Below are positions 27,409 through 37,102 of a stretch of DNA of 64,000 nucleotides, piece by piece. This DNA comes from Prochlorococcus marinus str. MIT 9314 (GTDB lineage Bacteria > Cyanobacteriota > Cyanobacteriia > PCC-6307 > Cyanobiaceae). The notes below the pieces were generated by a model. The model saw nothing but the letters and a program-made list of their open reading frames with translations. It ran no database searches and was not told the DNA's origin. Numbering within the stretch: position 1 is the stretch's first letter; each line of letters opens with the position of its first letter. The position numbers and the translations under genes were made by a program. The stretch is taken from the NCBI RefSeq assembly GCF_000760035.1, contig NZ_JNAO01000013.1, positions 310,001-374,000 on the forward strand, given 5' to 3'.

Positions 27409-27493
27409 GGAGAGGTGGCTGAGTGGTCGAAAGCGAACGACTCGAAATCGTTTAATAGGTAACTATTCGTGGGTTCGAATCCCACCCTCTCCG
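27409..27493 (+). tRNA. tRNA-Ser (CGA)
   Basis: 85-nt class II tRNA. The acceptor stem GGAGAGG pairs with CCTCTCC (27486-27492), with discriminator G. The anticodon arm AACGA-CTCGAAA-TCGTT gives anticodon CGA, reading UCG. A long variable arm (AATAG/CTATT) identifies serine. GTGGGTTCGAATCCCAC forms the T arm. No CCA is encoded. It lies 61 bp after futA. Confidence 0.95.
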
Positions 27494-27640
27494 TTTAATT
27501 GTCTTACTGTAAAGTTCTATGTGGGTAATAATGATGGAATTCTTACCCATAGAGACCAATTAATTTTGATAAGTGTTAATTTTGAAAGGTGATTTTTAGA
27601 ATCATTATTTTTGATAATCAATTGGAATATCAGGACTGAT

Positions 27641-28189
27641 ATGTACAAAAGAAATCAAAATTTAAAATCAGTAATTTTTAAAGTCTTTTTTACCTATTTA
27701 GTTGTATACCTTTTGGCATTAGTATTTAGATATAACAATGATGTTGAATCTTTACTAAATAATATTCAATACAGATATTTGATAGTTTTGAACATAATTT
27801 CTATATTTTTAGGTTTACCTTTATCGATTATTTTTGACTTTATATTAATAAAGTTATTTGGGTTATATTATGTTTTATTTTTTTCTCCTGCTTTAGCTAT
27901 TTTGAGTTTTGTTCAAGTGCTAATTTTGAGAAAAATAAATTTAAAACTTTTAAAAAGAACATCTTTTTTAAAAAAAATAGGAAATAATAATCTTTTAAAA
28001 TTATTTAAAAACCTTAATTTTAGATCTTCTTACATAATAATTATTAGGTCATTCCCAATTTTGCCTCATATTTTAGGTAGTTATATTATTGCCTCTTCAA
28101 AAACTAAAAAAAAGATTATTTTAATAAATACACTTTTGGGTTCAGTTTTTTATTATATTTTTCTATACTTAATAATTTCGAATGTTTAA
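27641..28189 (+). CDS. Polytopic membrane protein, possibly VTT/DedA-like
   Basis: 182 residues starting at ATG 27641 (MYKRNQNLKSVIFKVF), with an AGGA site upstream; an earlier TTG at 27611 is less likely. Five to six hydrophobic segments are visible. The stretch IIIIRSFPILPHILGSYIIASSKT followed by LLGSVFYYIFLYL has the look of the re-entrant core of SNARE-associated (VTT/DedA) proteins. This is weak pattern evidence and the function remains unknown. It follows the tRNA-Ser gene. Confidence 0.5.
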   Translation: MYKRNQNLKSVIFKVFFTYLVVYLLALVFRYNNDVESLLNNIQYRYLIVLNIISIFLGLPLSIIFDFILIKLFGLYYVLFFSPALAILSFVQVLILRKINLKLLKRTSFLKKIGNNNLLKLFKNLNFRSSYIIIIRSFPILPHILGSYIIASSKTKKKIILINTLLGSVFYYIFLYLIISNV

Positions 28190-28394
28190 TGAAACTTACT
28201 CTTGAAGCTCCTTAAACTCAAAAAATTTATATGAGTTTTAATCCTCTTAATTGGCAGATAAATTTAGAATAAAATATAACTATTAAAAATATTTTTATTA
28301 TTAGCAAAAAATTTTTTCGGAAACTTTAATATTGATTAATTTTGTTTCAATTGCTTATAATTAAAAAATTACTTTGAAAATATAATAATTATAT

Positions 28395-30218
28395 ATGAGG
28401 TTGGTTTTTTACTTATTTTTGATTAGTCAATTATTTAACTTTATTGGAGTATTTGCAGAAAAAGTAAGAGAAAATTCGTCGGGGAAAAATACGATTAATT
28501 GGGAAAAAACAGATGAAAATAAATCTAAACCTTATAAAAAGATTATTTGGAGATCCTACAAGAATGATGAATCCTATTTTGGAAATGAAAAACAACAAAG
28601 TTCAATAATACAAAAGACTAAATCATCAAAAGAAGAGAGAATTTCTGAATCCTCAAAAAAACTAGGTTCTTCTATTATTGAAATTGAACCTTATTTACCT
28701 CTCAATAATTTCCTTGAATATGGTGATTTTCAAACCTCAGTTAAGTGGAAATCATCTTTTGAAGGAGGCGCAGCAGGAGGGACCGGCCAACAAAACCCTT
28801 CATTTGTATTAGATTATGGGATTTCAGATTCTTCTTTAATGACCATTTATTTTTCTGAGGTTGACGATGATTTATACAATTTAATTGATGGACAAATAGT
28901 AAATTACAATTGGCAAAACTATGCTTTTTCATTTAAGAAAAAATTATTAAATAATAATGAGAATAGTTTTGCAATATCAATAGTTCCTACCCTTGAGTAT
29001 TGGAGGCATGCTAGTGGGGGTAAGAATTCTAAAAGTATTTATAATCAGAAAGATAATCTAGATGGTAAAGATAGATTCGATAATTTGATTGGATCTTTAT
29101 CTTTGCCTATATCAAAAAAAATAGATGAAAACTTTACGGCATTAATTGTTCCCGGCGTTACCTTCTTGCCTGAAAAATTAGGTTCAAAAGGGATTGGTAA
29201 AAATGCGTATGGCAATAATTTCTATATTGGAAGCGGTATTATCTTTGATATGGCTAAAGATGTTGATTTTCTTGCCTCATATACATCTCCCTTAGGCCCG
29301 GGTAATAATTATTTTGACAAGGATTTAAACTACTCCAGAAAGCCAATTTATAGTATTGGTCTCGGATGGGATGTTAATTCAAAGATTGGTATTGAAGGAA
29401 AAATAACAAATTCATTTGGAGCTACACCCTCAACTGGATTGCTAACTATCCCATCAGATAATCAGCCACTCTACTCTGCAAATATAACTTATAAACCTCA
29501 CGGAGAGGATACATATCTTAATCATCTAAATGAAAGAGATAAATTGATTAGCACTGGTGGGATTACTGTAAATAATGCTTTAATGCCAAGAGTTGGAACT
29601 TCAATAATTAATTTTAACTATGACAATAAGGGAAATTTGTTTGGTTCTTATGGTTACTCTTTATCAAACATATTCAAATTAGAGCTTTTAAATATTGGAA
29701 GTTTTAATGAAGTAAAATTAAGCGGGGATAAAAATTCAAATTTATATTCAACTTACTTAGATGACAGTAATCTTAATTTCAGGCTGGGAGGTAAATTATT
29801 AATATTTAGTCCGCAAAAAAATGATCTTTATTGGATGTCTTTAAGATCATCAGTTGGAAGAAATAATGATACTAATCAAGGGTATTTATTTACTGAATTT
29901 ATTAATACTTTTAGATTAAATAATTGGTGGGCATTTAATATGAGTCCAAAATACTTTTTTAGTGGAGTGGAAAGTTTTGGTGGGATAGGCTTCTCAAGTT
30001 ATATAAATTTATCAGATAATTTGATGATTATCCCAGAAATAAATACTTTACTTAAAAAAGATTGGGATTTGAATTCTACTCTTGCCTTGAGATATTCTTT
30101 CTCACCTTCAAAGTCATTAGATTTGTATTATTCTAATGCCGCAGGAGTTCAAGATATTGGACAACTTCTAAAAGATAATGAATATAGATTTGGAATTAAG
30201 TTGAATTTTTTATATTAA
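28395..30218 (+). CDS. Large outer-membrane beta-barrel protein of unknown function
   Basis: 607 residues. A signal peptide (MRLVFYLFLISQLFNFIGVF) is followed by a low-complexity, charged region (about 22-95), then a long barrel-like domain rich in aromatic and glycine strands. It ends EYRFGIKLNFLY, an aromatic C-terminal strand typical of outer-membrane proteins. Repeated short strands such as LTIPSDNQPLYSANITYKP suggest a barrel of many strands. No porin family was recognised. It lies in an AT-rich stretch between tRNA-Ser and a ferredoxin gene. Lipid or solute export roles would be guesswork. Confidence 0.6.
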   Translation: MRLVFYLFLISQLFNFIGVFAEKVRENSSGKNTINWEKTDENKSKPYKKIIWRSYKNDESYFGNEKQQSSIIQKTKSSKEERISESSKKLGSSIIEIEPYLPLNNFLEYGDFQTSVKWKSSFEGGAAGGTGQQNPSFVLDYGISDSSLMTIYFSEVDDDLYNLIDGQIVNYNWQNYAFSFKKKLLNNNENSFAISIVPTLEYWRHASGGKNSKSIYNQKDNLDGKDRFDNLIGSLSLPISKKIDENFTALIVPGVTFLPEKLGSKGIGKNAYGNNFYIGSGIIFDMAKDVDFLASYTSPLGPGNNYFDKDLNYSRKPIYSIGLGWDVNSKIGIEGKITNSFGATPSTGLLTIPSDNQPLYSANITYKPHGEDTYLNHLNERDKLISTGGITVNNALMPRVGTSIINFNYDNKGNLFGSYGYSLSNIFKLELLNIGSFNEVKLSGDKNSNLYSTYLDDSNLNFRLGGKLLIFSPQKNDLYWMSLRSSVGRNNDTNQGYLFTEFINTFRLNNWWAFNMSPKYFFSGVESFGGIGFSSYINLSDNLMIIPEINTLLKKDWDLNSTLALRYSFSPSKSLDLYYSNAAGVQDIGQLLKDNEYRFGIKLNFLY

Positions 30219-30226
30219 AAAAACTT

Positions 30227-30481
30227 TTAATTTTCCCAAAAGGGATCTGTAGTTAAAGAAACCCTTAAAATACACTTTTTATTGTTTTTTATTTCACTAA
30301 TACAAGCCCTTACTGTTTCACCGTTTACATCTATTTCACAGGCTCCACAACTTCCTGTGAGGCAGCCAGTAGGGATATCTAAACCTGCTTTTTCAGCAGA
30401 AGAGAACCAGTTATCACCATCTGAAACAAATGTTTCTTTATTGTTTGGCCAAATTACTTTTATATTTTTTGTTTCTTTCAA
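30227..30481 (-). CDS. 2Fe-2S ferredoxin
   Basis: 84 residues, plant-type ferredoxin fold. The iron-sulfur ligands lie in GCLTGSCGACEIDV and a later VRACISEI, giving the expected C-x5-C-x2-C and distal C arrangement. It is not the typical PetF of photosystem I: the surrounding sequence is divergent and the spacing differs from the canonical C-x4-C-x2-C. It overlaps the start side of cobQ by 4 bp, so translation is probably coupled. Electron-transfer partner is unknown. Confidence 0.8.
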   Translation of the reverse strand: MKETKNIKVIWPNNKETFVSDGDNWFSSAEKAGLDIPTGCLTGSCGACEIDVNGETVRACISEIKNNKKCILRVSLTTDPFWEN

Positions 30482-32007
30482 CTTAAAAATGATTTGAGAC
30501 TTAAATTTTTGTGGAATTCATTCGCAAGATTATCAATAATAGATTGTCTCTTCTCCTTATAAGATATTGATTTTGTATTTAATATTGGTAGATTTTTTCT
30601 CTTTCTTATTAAATTAATATAATGCGTTCTCCAACTGTCATTTTCAAAGATCCCATGAATGTATGTTCCCGCAATAGTTCCTCCTTTATTATTTTCTTTG
30701 TACCAACCAAGATCTGAATCTTCAAAAATAGGATTAATCTTTATTGAACTTTGGACGTCATCCAATACAGTTTGACCATTATGAATTTCAAATCCATTAA
30801 TTTCTGATTGGCATGGCCATATAGATTTAGAGTTGATTTGACGTGTTAATTTTTTTTTAAAAAAAGTCGTTTTTAATGGTAGTAATCCAATACCTTTAAT
30901 TTTTTGTTCAGAATGATTTTTGGAACCCTCTTTAAAATATGGATCTTCAAGTGAAGCCCCCAACATTTGTAAACCTCCACATATTCCAATAATATTTCCT
31001 TCGTTTTTTGAATAGTCCCTTATGTCCTGAGATAATCCAGATTTTTCAAGAAATATTTGATCTTTAATCGTTTGTTTACTGCCAGGCAGAATAATAAAGT
31101 CATACTTACTTAGGTTTCGTGACTTTCTAATCCATTCAATTAATATTGTTTCTTCATTTTCAAGTGGATCAAAATCAGAGAAGTTACTAATAGATGGTAA
31201 TTTTAAAATCCCAACTTTGATTTCAGGATTTTTATCAAGTGATTTTTTTTCTAATAAATCTAAAGAATCCTCCGGAGGGAATGAATCATTTAACCATGGA
31301 ATAATTCCAATAACAGGGATTTTAGTTTTATTTTCTATCCATTTTTTCCCTTCTTCAAATAATGAGAGATCTCCTCTGAATCTATTTATAATAATTCCCT
31401 TAATAAGTTTTTTTTCTTCTGGTTTCATTAATTCAAGGGTTCCAATTATTTGTGCAAATACTCCTCCCCTTTCAATATCAGTAACTAAAATGCAATTAGC
31501 ATTTAAATACTTAGCAACTTTTAAATTAGTGAGATCTCTATGAATTAAATTCATCTCGACCGGACTTCCAGCCCCTTCGACAATTAAACGGCAATTCGGA
31601 TTTCGTTCGTAAATAGACTTTAAACTTTTTTTAATTACTTCCCAGCCTGGAATAAACCAATCTTTATAGTAATTTTGCGCAGTTGTAGTCCCTATGCTTT
31701 TGCCAAGGTGAATGACCTCGCTTATTGAGTTTCCTTGTGGTTTTAATAAAATGGGATTCATCTCTGCAGAGGGATTAATGCCACAAGCAAAAGCTTGAAG
31801 TGCTTGTGAATAAGCCATCTCTCCACCTTCCCAATCAACCCAAGCGTTGTTACTCATATTTTGTCCTTTAAAAGGTATTGGTTCTTCTCCTAAATTTTTA
31901 AGAATCCTGCAAATAGCAGTAACCGTTAACGATTTCCCTGCTCCACTGGAAGTCCCTAGGACCATTATTGGTTTCTTTGTTTCATGTAATTCTGCTTCTA
32001 ACTCCAT
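30478..32007 (-). CDS. cobQ: Cobyric acid synthase CobQ
   Basis: Glutamine-dependent amidase that adds four amides to the corrin ring in cobalamin synthesis. 509 residues. The ATP-binding part opens with VLGTSSGAGKSLTVTA (P-loop like) and GQNMSNNAWV, followed by the glutaminase domain with the nucleophile in IIGICGGLQMLGASL and the histidine in AGTYIHGIFENDSW. It overlaps a ferredoxin gene by 4 bp at its 3' end. Other cob genes are not in the window. Confidence 0.95.
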   Translation of the reverse strand: MELEAELHETKKPIMVLGTSSGAGKSLTVTAICRILKNLGEEPIPFKGQNMSNNAWVDWEGGEMAYSQALQAFACGINPSAEMNPILLKPQGNSISEVIHLGKSIGTTTAQNYYKDWFIPGWEVIKKSLKSIYERNPNCRLIVEGAGSPVEMNLIHRDLTNLKVAKYLNANCILVTDIERGGVFAQIIGTLELMKPEEKKLIKGIIINRFRGDLSLFEEGKKWIENKTKIPVIGIIPWLNDSFPPEDSLDLLEKKSLDKNPEIKVGILKLPSISNFSDFDPLENEETILIEWIRKSRNLSKYDFIILPGSKQTIKDQIFLEKSGLSQDIRDYSKNEGNIIGICGGLQMLGASLEDPYFKEGSKNHSEQKIKGIGLLPLKTTFFKKKLTRQINSKSIWPCQSEINGFEIHNGQTVLDDVQSSIKINPIFEDSDLGWYKENNKGGTIAGTYIHGIFENDSWRTHYINLIRKRKNLPILNTKSISYKEKRQSIIDNLANEFHKNLSLKSFLS

Positions 32008-32073
32008 TAGTAATTTTTATTAATTTTAAAATTTATTAATTATTAAATTGAATTATAATTTGATAAAAAATTT

Positions 32074-32685
32074 GTGTTAATTCTAGCCTCTGCTTCTCAA
32101 TCTAGAAAGAAATTACTAGAAAATTGTCAAATCGAATTTATCCAAATATCAAGTGACTTTGATGAAACTACTATCCAAGAAAAGAATATATTAAATTTAG
32201 CTTTGGAATTATCTTTTCAAAAGGCTAATAGTTTATCTGAAAATATTCAAAATATATCATTGCCCGAAGAATTTAATTATGGTCTTTTGGAAATCCTTGG
32301 GTGCGATTCAATTTTTGAATTTAATGGAAAAGCTTATGGAAAACCATCTAATAAAGAGGAAGCATTTATTAGATGGAAAAAAATGTCTGGAGAATTTGGA
32401 TTTTTACATACTGGTCATACTCTAATAATTGGAAATTTTAATTCAACATCCAAAATTTTTAAAATCACTGAAATAATAAAAAAAACAGTAAGTTCAAGAG
32501 TTTATTTTTCTAATTTGGAAGATTGGGAAATTAAGAGTTATGTAGATACAAACGAACCTTTATATTGCGCCGGTGGATTTGCCTTGGAAGGTATAGGCGG
32601 TAAATATATAGAAAAAATAGAGGGTTGCTTCAGTAATGTTATGGGTTTAAGTTTGCCATGGCTCAGAGAAAATTTATATAGATAA
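32074..32685 (+). CDS. maf: Maf-like nucleotide pyrophosphatase
   Basis: 203 residues starting at GTG 32074 ([16 protein letters not shown], the Maf N-terminal motif). The catalytic region includes [27 protein letters not shown] and HTGHTLII. Maf proteins hydrolyse nucleotides such as dTTP or modified NTPs and limit cell division in some bacteria. It is divergent from cobQ with 66 bp between them, and it converges on psbC with a bidirectional terminator. Confidence 0.9.
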   Translation: MLILASASQSRKKLLENCQIEFIQISSDFDETTIQEKNILNLALELSFQKANSLSENIQNISLPEEFNYGLLEILGCDSIFEFNGKAYGKPSNKEEAFIRWKKMSGEFGFLHTGHTLIIGNFNSTSKIFKITEIIKKTVSSRVYFSNLEDWEIKSYVDTNEPLYCAGGFALEGIGGKYIEKIEGCFSNVMGLSLPWLRENLYR

Positions 32686-32696
32686 AAAAATTGAGC

Positions 32697-32730
32697 AAAA
32701 AAAAACCCTATCTTTAGATAGGGTTTTTTA
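32697..32730. terminator. Bidirectional terminator between maf and psbC
   Basis: AAAACCCTATC-TTTA-GATAGGGTTTT forms a strong hairpin with A- and T-runs on both sides. It separates the convergent maf and psbC-psbD transcripts. Confidence 0.9.
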
Positions 32731-32743
32731 GTAGAAGTAGAAA

Positions 32744-34126
32744 TTAATCTAAATCAGGCATTTCTAGAGCTGGTTCACTCTTTCTGTCGATTCCTTTTTC
32801 GAAACCAGCAGCGGCTGCTCTAGCACGTCCAGCATGCCAAAGATGACCTATGAATGTAAACCATCCTAGGAAGAATTGAGCTGCAGCTAACCATTGTCTT
32901 AAATTAACAAAGTTAACAGCATTTGGCTCTGTAATGATTCCACCAACGGAGTTGATAGAAGCGTTAGGAGCATGAGTCATGTATTCAGCAGCTCTTCTTA
33001 CCTGCCAAGGCTGAATATCATTTTGGATTTTCTCAAGGCTTAATCCGTTAGGACCCCTTAAAGGCTCTAACCATGGACCTCTGAAATCCCAAAATCTCAT
33101 TGTTTCACCACCAAATATAATTTCACCAGTAGGAGATCTCATGAGATACTTACCTAAACCTGTTGGTCCCATTGTTGAACCTACATTAGCTCCAATTCTT
33201 TGATCTCTCACTAGGAAAGTAAAGCTTTGGGCCTGTGAAGCTTCAGCATTTGTTGGGCCATAAAATTCTGAAGGGTAAGCAGTGTTGTTAAACCAGATGA
33301 AAGTTGAAGCAATGAAACTTGCTACACAAATTCCACCAAGAGCGTAACTTAATAGTCCTTCACCATTCCAGATGAATGCTCTTCTTGCCCATCCAAAGGG
33401 TTTAGTAAAGATGTGGAATATTCCTCCAATTATTGCAGTAATACCCACGTAAACATGTCCACCAACAATATCTTCAATGGAGTTCACACCGATTATTGAA
33501 CCAGCTCCTCCCCATGGAGATCTGAATAGATAACCAAGGATAACTCTTGGATCTAAAGTTGGATTTACGAGTCTGACTTCACCACCACCAGGTGCCCATG
33601 TGTCATATGCACCACCAATAAAACACCAGTTTACTGACCATGCTAGTGCACCTACACCTAAAACGATCAAATGATATCCAAGGATATTTGTCATTTGATT
33701 TTTATCTCTCCAGTCGGTAGAGAAAAATGGGAAATCTTCTTCGAGTTTTTCTGGACCTGCTAATGAATGGTAAATACCACCAAAACCTAGAACAGCGGAG
33801 GCTATCAAGTGAACCACGCCTGCTTGGAAGAAAGGCATGATATCAGTAACTTCACCACCGGGGCCTATTCCATAGCCAAACATTGCAACGTGTGGCATAC
33901 AGATTAAACCTTGCTCCCACATTGGTTTATCAAAGGTAAAATGATTAACCTCAAAGAGCATCATTGCTCCTGCCCAAAAGACTATTAATCCAGAGTGAGC
34001 AATGTGAGCTCCTAATAGACGTCCAGATAAATTGATTAATCTAGCGTTACCTACGTACCAGGCATAACCAGTTTCCTCAATACTTTGGTTTGGAGCTCTT
34101 AATAAATTATTAAAGGGCGTTTCCAC
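32744..34126 (-). CDS. psbC: Photosystem II CP43 protein
   Basis: Core antenna protein of photosystem II. 460 residues with six membrane helices and paired chlorophyll-ligand histidines ([62 protein letters not shown]). I place the start at GTG 34126, giving [20 protein letters not shown], because GGAGG lies at 34136-34140 with a 9-nt spacer. An ATG at 34153 would add MYSLRRFFH, not conserved. The start lies inside psbD with a 17-bp overlap, the classic arrangement. Confidence 0.97.
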   Translation of the reverse strand: METPFNNLLRAPNQSIEETGYAWYVGNARLINLSGRLLGAHIAHSGLIVFWAGAMMLFEVNHFTFDKPMWEQGLICMPHVAMFGYGIGPGGEVTDIMPFFQAGVVHLIASAVLGFGGIYHSLAGPEKLEEDFPFFSTDWRDKNQMTNILGYHLIVLGVGALAWSVNWCFIGGAYDTWAPGGGEVRLVNPTLDPRVILGYLFRSPWGGAGSIIGVNSIEDIVGGHVYVGITAIIGGIFHIFTKPFGWARRAFIWNGEGLLSYALGGICVASFIASTFIWFNNTAYPSEFYGPTNAEASQAQSFTFLVRDQRIGANVGSTMGPTGLGKYLMRSPTGEIIFGGETMRFWDFRGPWLEPLRGPNGLSLEKIQNDIQPWQVRRAAEYMTHAPNASINSVGGIITEPNAVNFVNLRQWLAAAQFFLGWFTFIGHLWHAGRARAAAAGFEKGIDRKSEPALEMPDLD

Positions 34127-35186
34127 GTGGAAGAACCTCCTCAGGGAATACAAAGTTTTCGTGTGGTTGATCCACAGAAGACATCCATGCTCGCATACCT
34201 TCGTTCAAAAGTATATTTTTTGTATAGAAAGTTTCAAATTCTGGATCTTCTGCTGCACGGATTTCTTGGCTTACGAAATCATAAGCTCTTAGATTTAGTG
34301 CTAAGCCGACAATACCAATTGAAGATGTCCACATACCCATAACAGGTACAAATAACATCAAGAAATGTAAGAAACGCTTGTTTGAGAAAGCAATACCGAA
34401 GATTTGACTCCAGAATCTATTCGCTGTAATCATTGAATAAGTTTCTTCTTCTTGAGTTGGGTCAAAAGCTCTAAATGTTGAACTTTGAACCTTACCATCT
34501 GTGTAGATACTTGTATCTTCATACAAAGTATTTTGTACTGTAGCTCCGTGAATAGCGCAAAGTAGAGCACCACCAAGAATTCCAGCAACTCCCATCATGT
34601 GGAATGGATTTAGAGTTATATTGTGAAAACCTTGAATAAACAGGATGTAGCGGAAAATTGCTGCAACACCAAATGAAGGAGCGAAAAACCAACTATGCTG
34701 TCCTAAAGGATAAATAAGGAAAATACTTGTAAATACTGCGATTACTGCTGAAAAAGCTAATGCGTTGTATGGTCTAATTCCAACAAGGCCAGCAATTTCA
34801 AACTGACGAAGCATAAAACCAATTAGGCCAAATACTCCATGTAATGCAACGAAGTTCCAAAGACCACCAAGTTGTAGCCATCTTACGAAACTACCTTGGG
34901 CTTCAGGACCCCATAAAAATAGAAGACTGTGTCCCATGGCATCACCAGGGGTGCTTACAGCTGCTGTTAAAAAGTTACAACCTTCAAGGTATGAGCTTGC
35001 AACTCCGTGTGTGTACCAAGAGGTAACAAATGTTGTTCCGACAAACCAACCACCTATAGCAAGGTATGCACAAGGAAGTAGAAGTAGTCCGGACCAACCA
35101 ATAAATACAAAGCGGTCGCGCTTCAACCAATCATCGAGGATATCAAACCATCCTCTTTGTGGGGCGCTACCAACTGCGATCGTCAT
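34110..35186 (-). CDS. psbD: Photosystem II reaction centre protein D2
   Basis: 358-residue reaction centre core subunit with five helices. Expected features include the chlorophyll and pheophytin region [17 protein letters not shown], the non-haem-iron histidines ([29 protein letters not shown]) and the C-terminal [12 protein letters not shown]. It is the first gene of psbD-psbC, with the psbC start overlapping by 17 bp. Promoter was not resolved; 181 bp separates it from ycf4. Confidence 0.98.
   Translation of the reverse strand: MTIAVGSAPQRGWFDILDDWLKRDRFVFIGWSGLLLLPCAYLAIGGWFVGTTFVTSWYTHGVASSYLEGCNFLTAAVSTPGDAMGHSLLFLWGPEAQGSFVRWLQLGGLWNFVALHGVFGLIGFMLRQFEIAGLVGIRPYNALAFSAVIAVFTSIFLIYPLGQHSWFFAPSFGVAAIFRYILFIQGFHNITLNPFHMMGVAGILGGALLCAIHGATVQNTLYEDTSIYTDGKVQSSTFRAFDPTQEEETYSMITANRFWSQIFGIAFSNKRFLHFLMLFVPVMGMWTSSIGIVGLALNLRAYDFVSQEIRAAEDPEFETFYTKNILLNEGMRAWMSSVDQPHENFVFPEEVLPRGNAL
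34136..34140 (-). promoter_or_regulatory. Ribosome-binding site for psbC inside psbD
   Basis: GGAGG on the minus strand lies 9 nt before the GTG at 34126. It decides the psbC start and is embedded in the last codons of psbD. Confidence 0.85.
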
Positions 35187-35367
35187 GAGAAATCGTTTTT
35201 AGCTTCGGGATACGCAGTGACTGTAACAAAGATTGAGAGTAATGTGGGGAAATATTTGTATATCTGAAATGCCTTGTAAAGCTTTCCTGACTTTTTTATT
35301 AAAAATTAGGTAAGAATACTCCCTTAGTTTGTTAAATTATCTGAATTAGCACTAAAAAAAGATAAAA

Positions 35368-35925
35368 ATGAATTCAGACCTCACTTCTTTCGATAAAATC
35401 GAACAAAAAATTGGTGGATCAAGAAAAATTTCAAATTATATTATTGGAGGAATGTTAACTATTGGAGGTATTGGTTTTCTTTTGGCCTCTATTTCTAGCT
35501 ACACAGGAAGGGATTTATTACCTTTAGGAAATCCTTCAACTTTATTGTTTATCCCTCAAGGAATAATAATGGGAGCATATGGAGTAATAGCCAATTTATT
35601 AAATTTTTACTTGTGGTATTTGGTTTATATAGACTTCGGTTCTGGAAGTAATTATTTTGATAAATCTTCAAAATCTGTAGAAATAAAAAGAAAAGGATTA
35701 TTTAAAGATGTTGAAGTTCAATTGAATTTCGATGAAATTAAATCTGTTAAGTTGGATATAAGTGAGGGTTTTAATCCTAGAAGAAGAATTACCTTAATAT
35801 TAAAAGGTAGAAAAAAACCTCTCCCTTTAAGCGGAGCAGGTGAACTTAAACCACTGCTTCAGGTTGAAGAAGAAGGAGCTCGTCTGGCTAAATTTTTAGA
35901 TGTAAATCTGGAGGGCCTAAAATAA
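35368..35925 (+). CDS. ycf4: Photosystem I assembly protein Ycf4
   Basis: 185-residue thylakoid protein that helps assemble photosystem I. Two membrane helices (about 24-46 and 62-90: IIGGMLTIGGIGFLLASISSY and QGIIMGAYGVIANLLNFYLW) are followed by a soluble domain with EISEGFNPRR-like KLDISEGFNPRRRITLILKG and a C-terminal LLQVEEEGARLAKFLDVNLEGL typical of Ycf4. Divergent from psbD. The next gene starts 14 bp later. Confidence 0.93.
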   Translation: MNSDLTSFDKIEQKIGGSRKISNYIIGGMLTIGGIGFLLASISSYTGRDLLPLGNPSTLLFIPQGIIMGAYGVIANLLNFYLWYLVYIDFGSGSNYFDKSSKSVEIKRKGLFKDVEVQLNFDEIKSVKLDISEGFNPRRRITLILKGRKKPLPLSGAGELKPLLQVEEEGARLAKFLDVNLEGLK

Positions 35926-35939
35926 AAAAAAAATATTTT

Positions 35940-36578
35940 TTGAAAACATTATCTTTTATACAGGTTTTGTTTTTGTTTCAAGCTTGTACTTATAAAAATA
36001 AGATTGATTCAAATTATTACTGCCAAAAACTTAAATTTAGTTGTACTAAGAGTAATAAAGTAGTCAATTTCAAAACTTCAAAAGGTGATTTCGAGGTTCA
36101 ATTATATGGTAAAGATAACCCAGTAACAGTATCAAACTTTCTGGAAAATATAGACAAAAATATTTACGTAAATCAAAAATTTTATAAAAAAATTAACCTT
36201 ACCCATATAAGTTTTATACATGGTGGTGTTAATCCAGAAAATAAACACTATTTTGAACGAAAACAAAACCTTAATAAGACAAGTCCATCAATACCTTTAG
36301 AAATAAAATTCAAAGAAGAAATAAAACCAAGATATAATTATCAGATAAAAAATCCTAATGAAACTGAAAATTTAGTTAATACTTTTGAGAGTGGCTCAAT
36401 CGCTATGGTTAAGAGAGGTAAGAATAAGTCTTCATCTACTGAATTTTTTTTTGTAACTGGCAAGATCCCTGAACTAGATGGAAGATATTCGATTTTTGGA
36501 AAGATTATTAAAGGATTAGATGTACTCGAAGAAATCAATAAAGAAGACTACATCAAGACAATCCAGATAATTAATTAA
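35940..36578 (+). CDS. Cyclophilin-type peptidyl-prolyl isomerase, probable lipoprotein
   Basis: 212 residues. Start is TTG at 35940, giving a short hydrophobic leader ending in LFQAC, a plausible lipobox with Cys16. The rest is a cyclophilin-like barrel: [76 protein letters not shown]. Some catalytic residues of typical cyclophilins, such as FHRV, are not conserved ([12 protein letters not shown]), so the activity may be reduced. It acts outside the cytoplasm, by inference from the leader. Confidence 0.8.
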   Translation: MKTLSFIQVLFLFQACTYKNKIDSNYYCQKLKFSCTKSNKVVNFKTSKGDFEVQLYGKDNPVTVSNFLENIDKNIYVNQKFYKKINLTHISFIHGGVNPENKHYFERKQNLNKTSPSIPLEIKFKEEIKPRYNYQIKNPNETENLVNTFESGSIAMVKRGKNKSSSTEFFFVTGKIPELDGRYSIFGKIIKGLDVLEEINKEDYIKTIQIIN

Positions 36579-37099
36579 ATTTCTAGAGAATATTTGTTTA
36601 TTTTCAACATTTCTGTATTAACTCCTGAAGAGCGTTTAAGAGCTACCTTACCAGTCCTCGCTATTTCAAGGATGCCGTATGGTTCGAGTAATTTCTCTAA
36701 AGCAACTAACTTACCAGGATCTCCAACTACCTCAAGAGTTAAGGCCATATCTGATACATCAACAACTTTTGCACGGAAAATCTGTACTATATCAAGGATA
36801 TTACTCCTAGTATCTTCTTTCGATGAAACTTTTAGTAACATCAATTCCCTCTCAACAGCTGCGAGATTAGTAAAATCTACAACTCCTAGGACATTAAATA
36901 ACTTATTAAGTTGCTTAGTCATTTGTTGAAGAGTTTCATCATCACCTTCTACTACCATTGTTAACCTTGAAATCCCTTTGGATTCTGCAGGCCCTACTGC
37001 AAGACTATCTATGTTGAATCCCCTTCTAGCAAAGAGACCTGAGATCCTACTCAATGCTCCAGATTCGTCTTCTACAAGAACTGATAATGTATGTTTCAT
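36575..37099 (-). CDS. ilvH: Acetolactate synthase small subunit
   Basis: Regulatory subunit of acetohydroxyacid synthase, conferring valine feedback inhibition in branched-chain amino acid synthesis. 174 residues. The N-terminal ACT domain ([20 protein letters not shown], then [17 protein letters not shown]) and C-terminal regulatory domain are both complete. Its stop overlaps the cyclophilin stop by 4 bp (convergent). The catalytic subunit is elsewhere. Confidence 0.95.
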   Translation of the reverse strand: MKHTLSVLVEDESGALSRISGLFARRGFNIDSLAVGPAESKGISRLTMVVEGDDETLQQMTKQLNKLFNVLGVVDFTNLAAVERELMLLKVSSKEDTRSNILDIVQIFRAKVVDVSDMALTLEVVGDPGKLVALEKLLEPYGILEIARTGKVALKRSSGVNTEMLKINKYSLEI

Positions 37100-37102
37100 A
37101 TT

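Noticed and set aside
27389-27592. 67-residue frame
   Set aside because: It covers the tRNA-Ser gene.
34127-34153. ATG at 34153 as the psbC start
   Set aside because: The added residues MYSLRRFFH are not part of CP43, and GTG 34126 has a proper GGAGG site.
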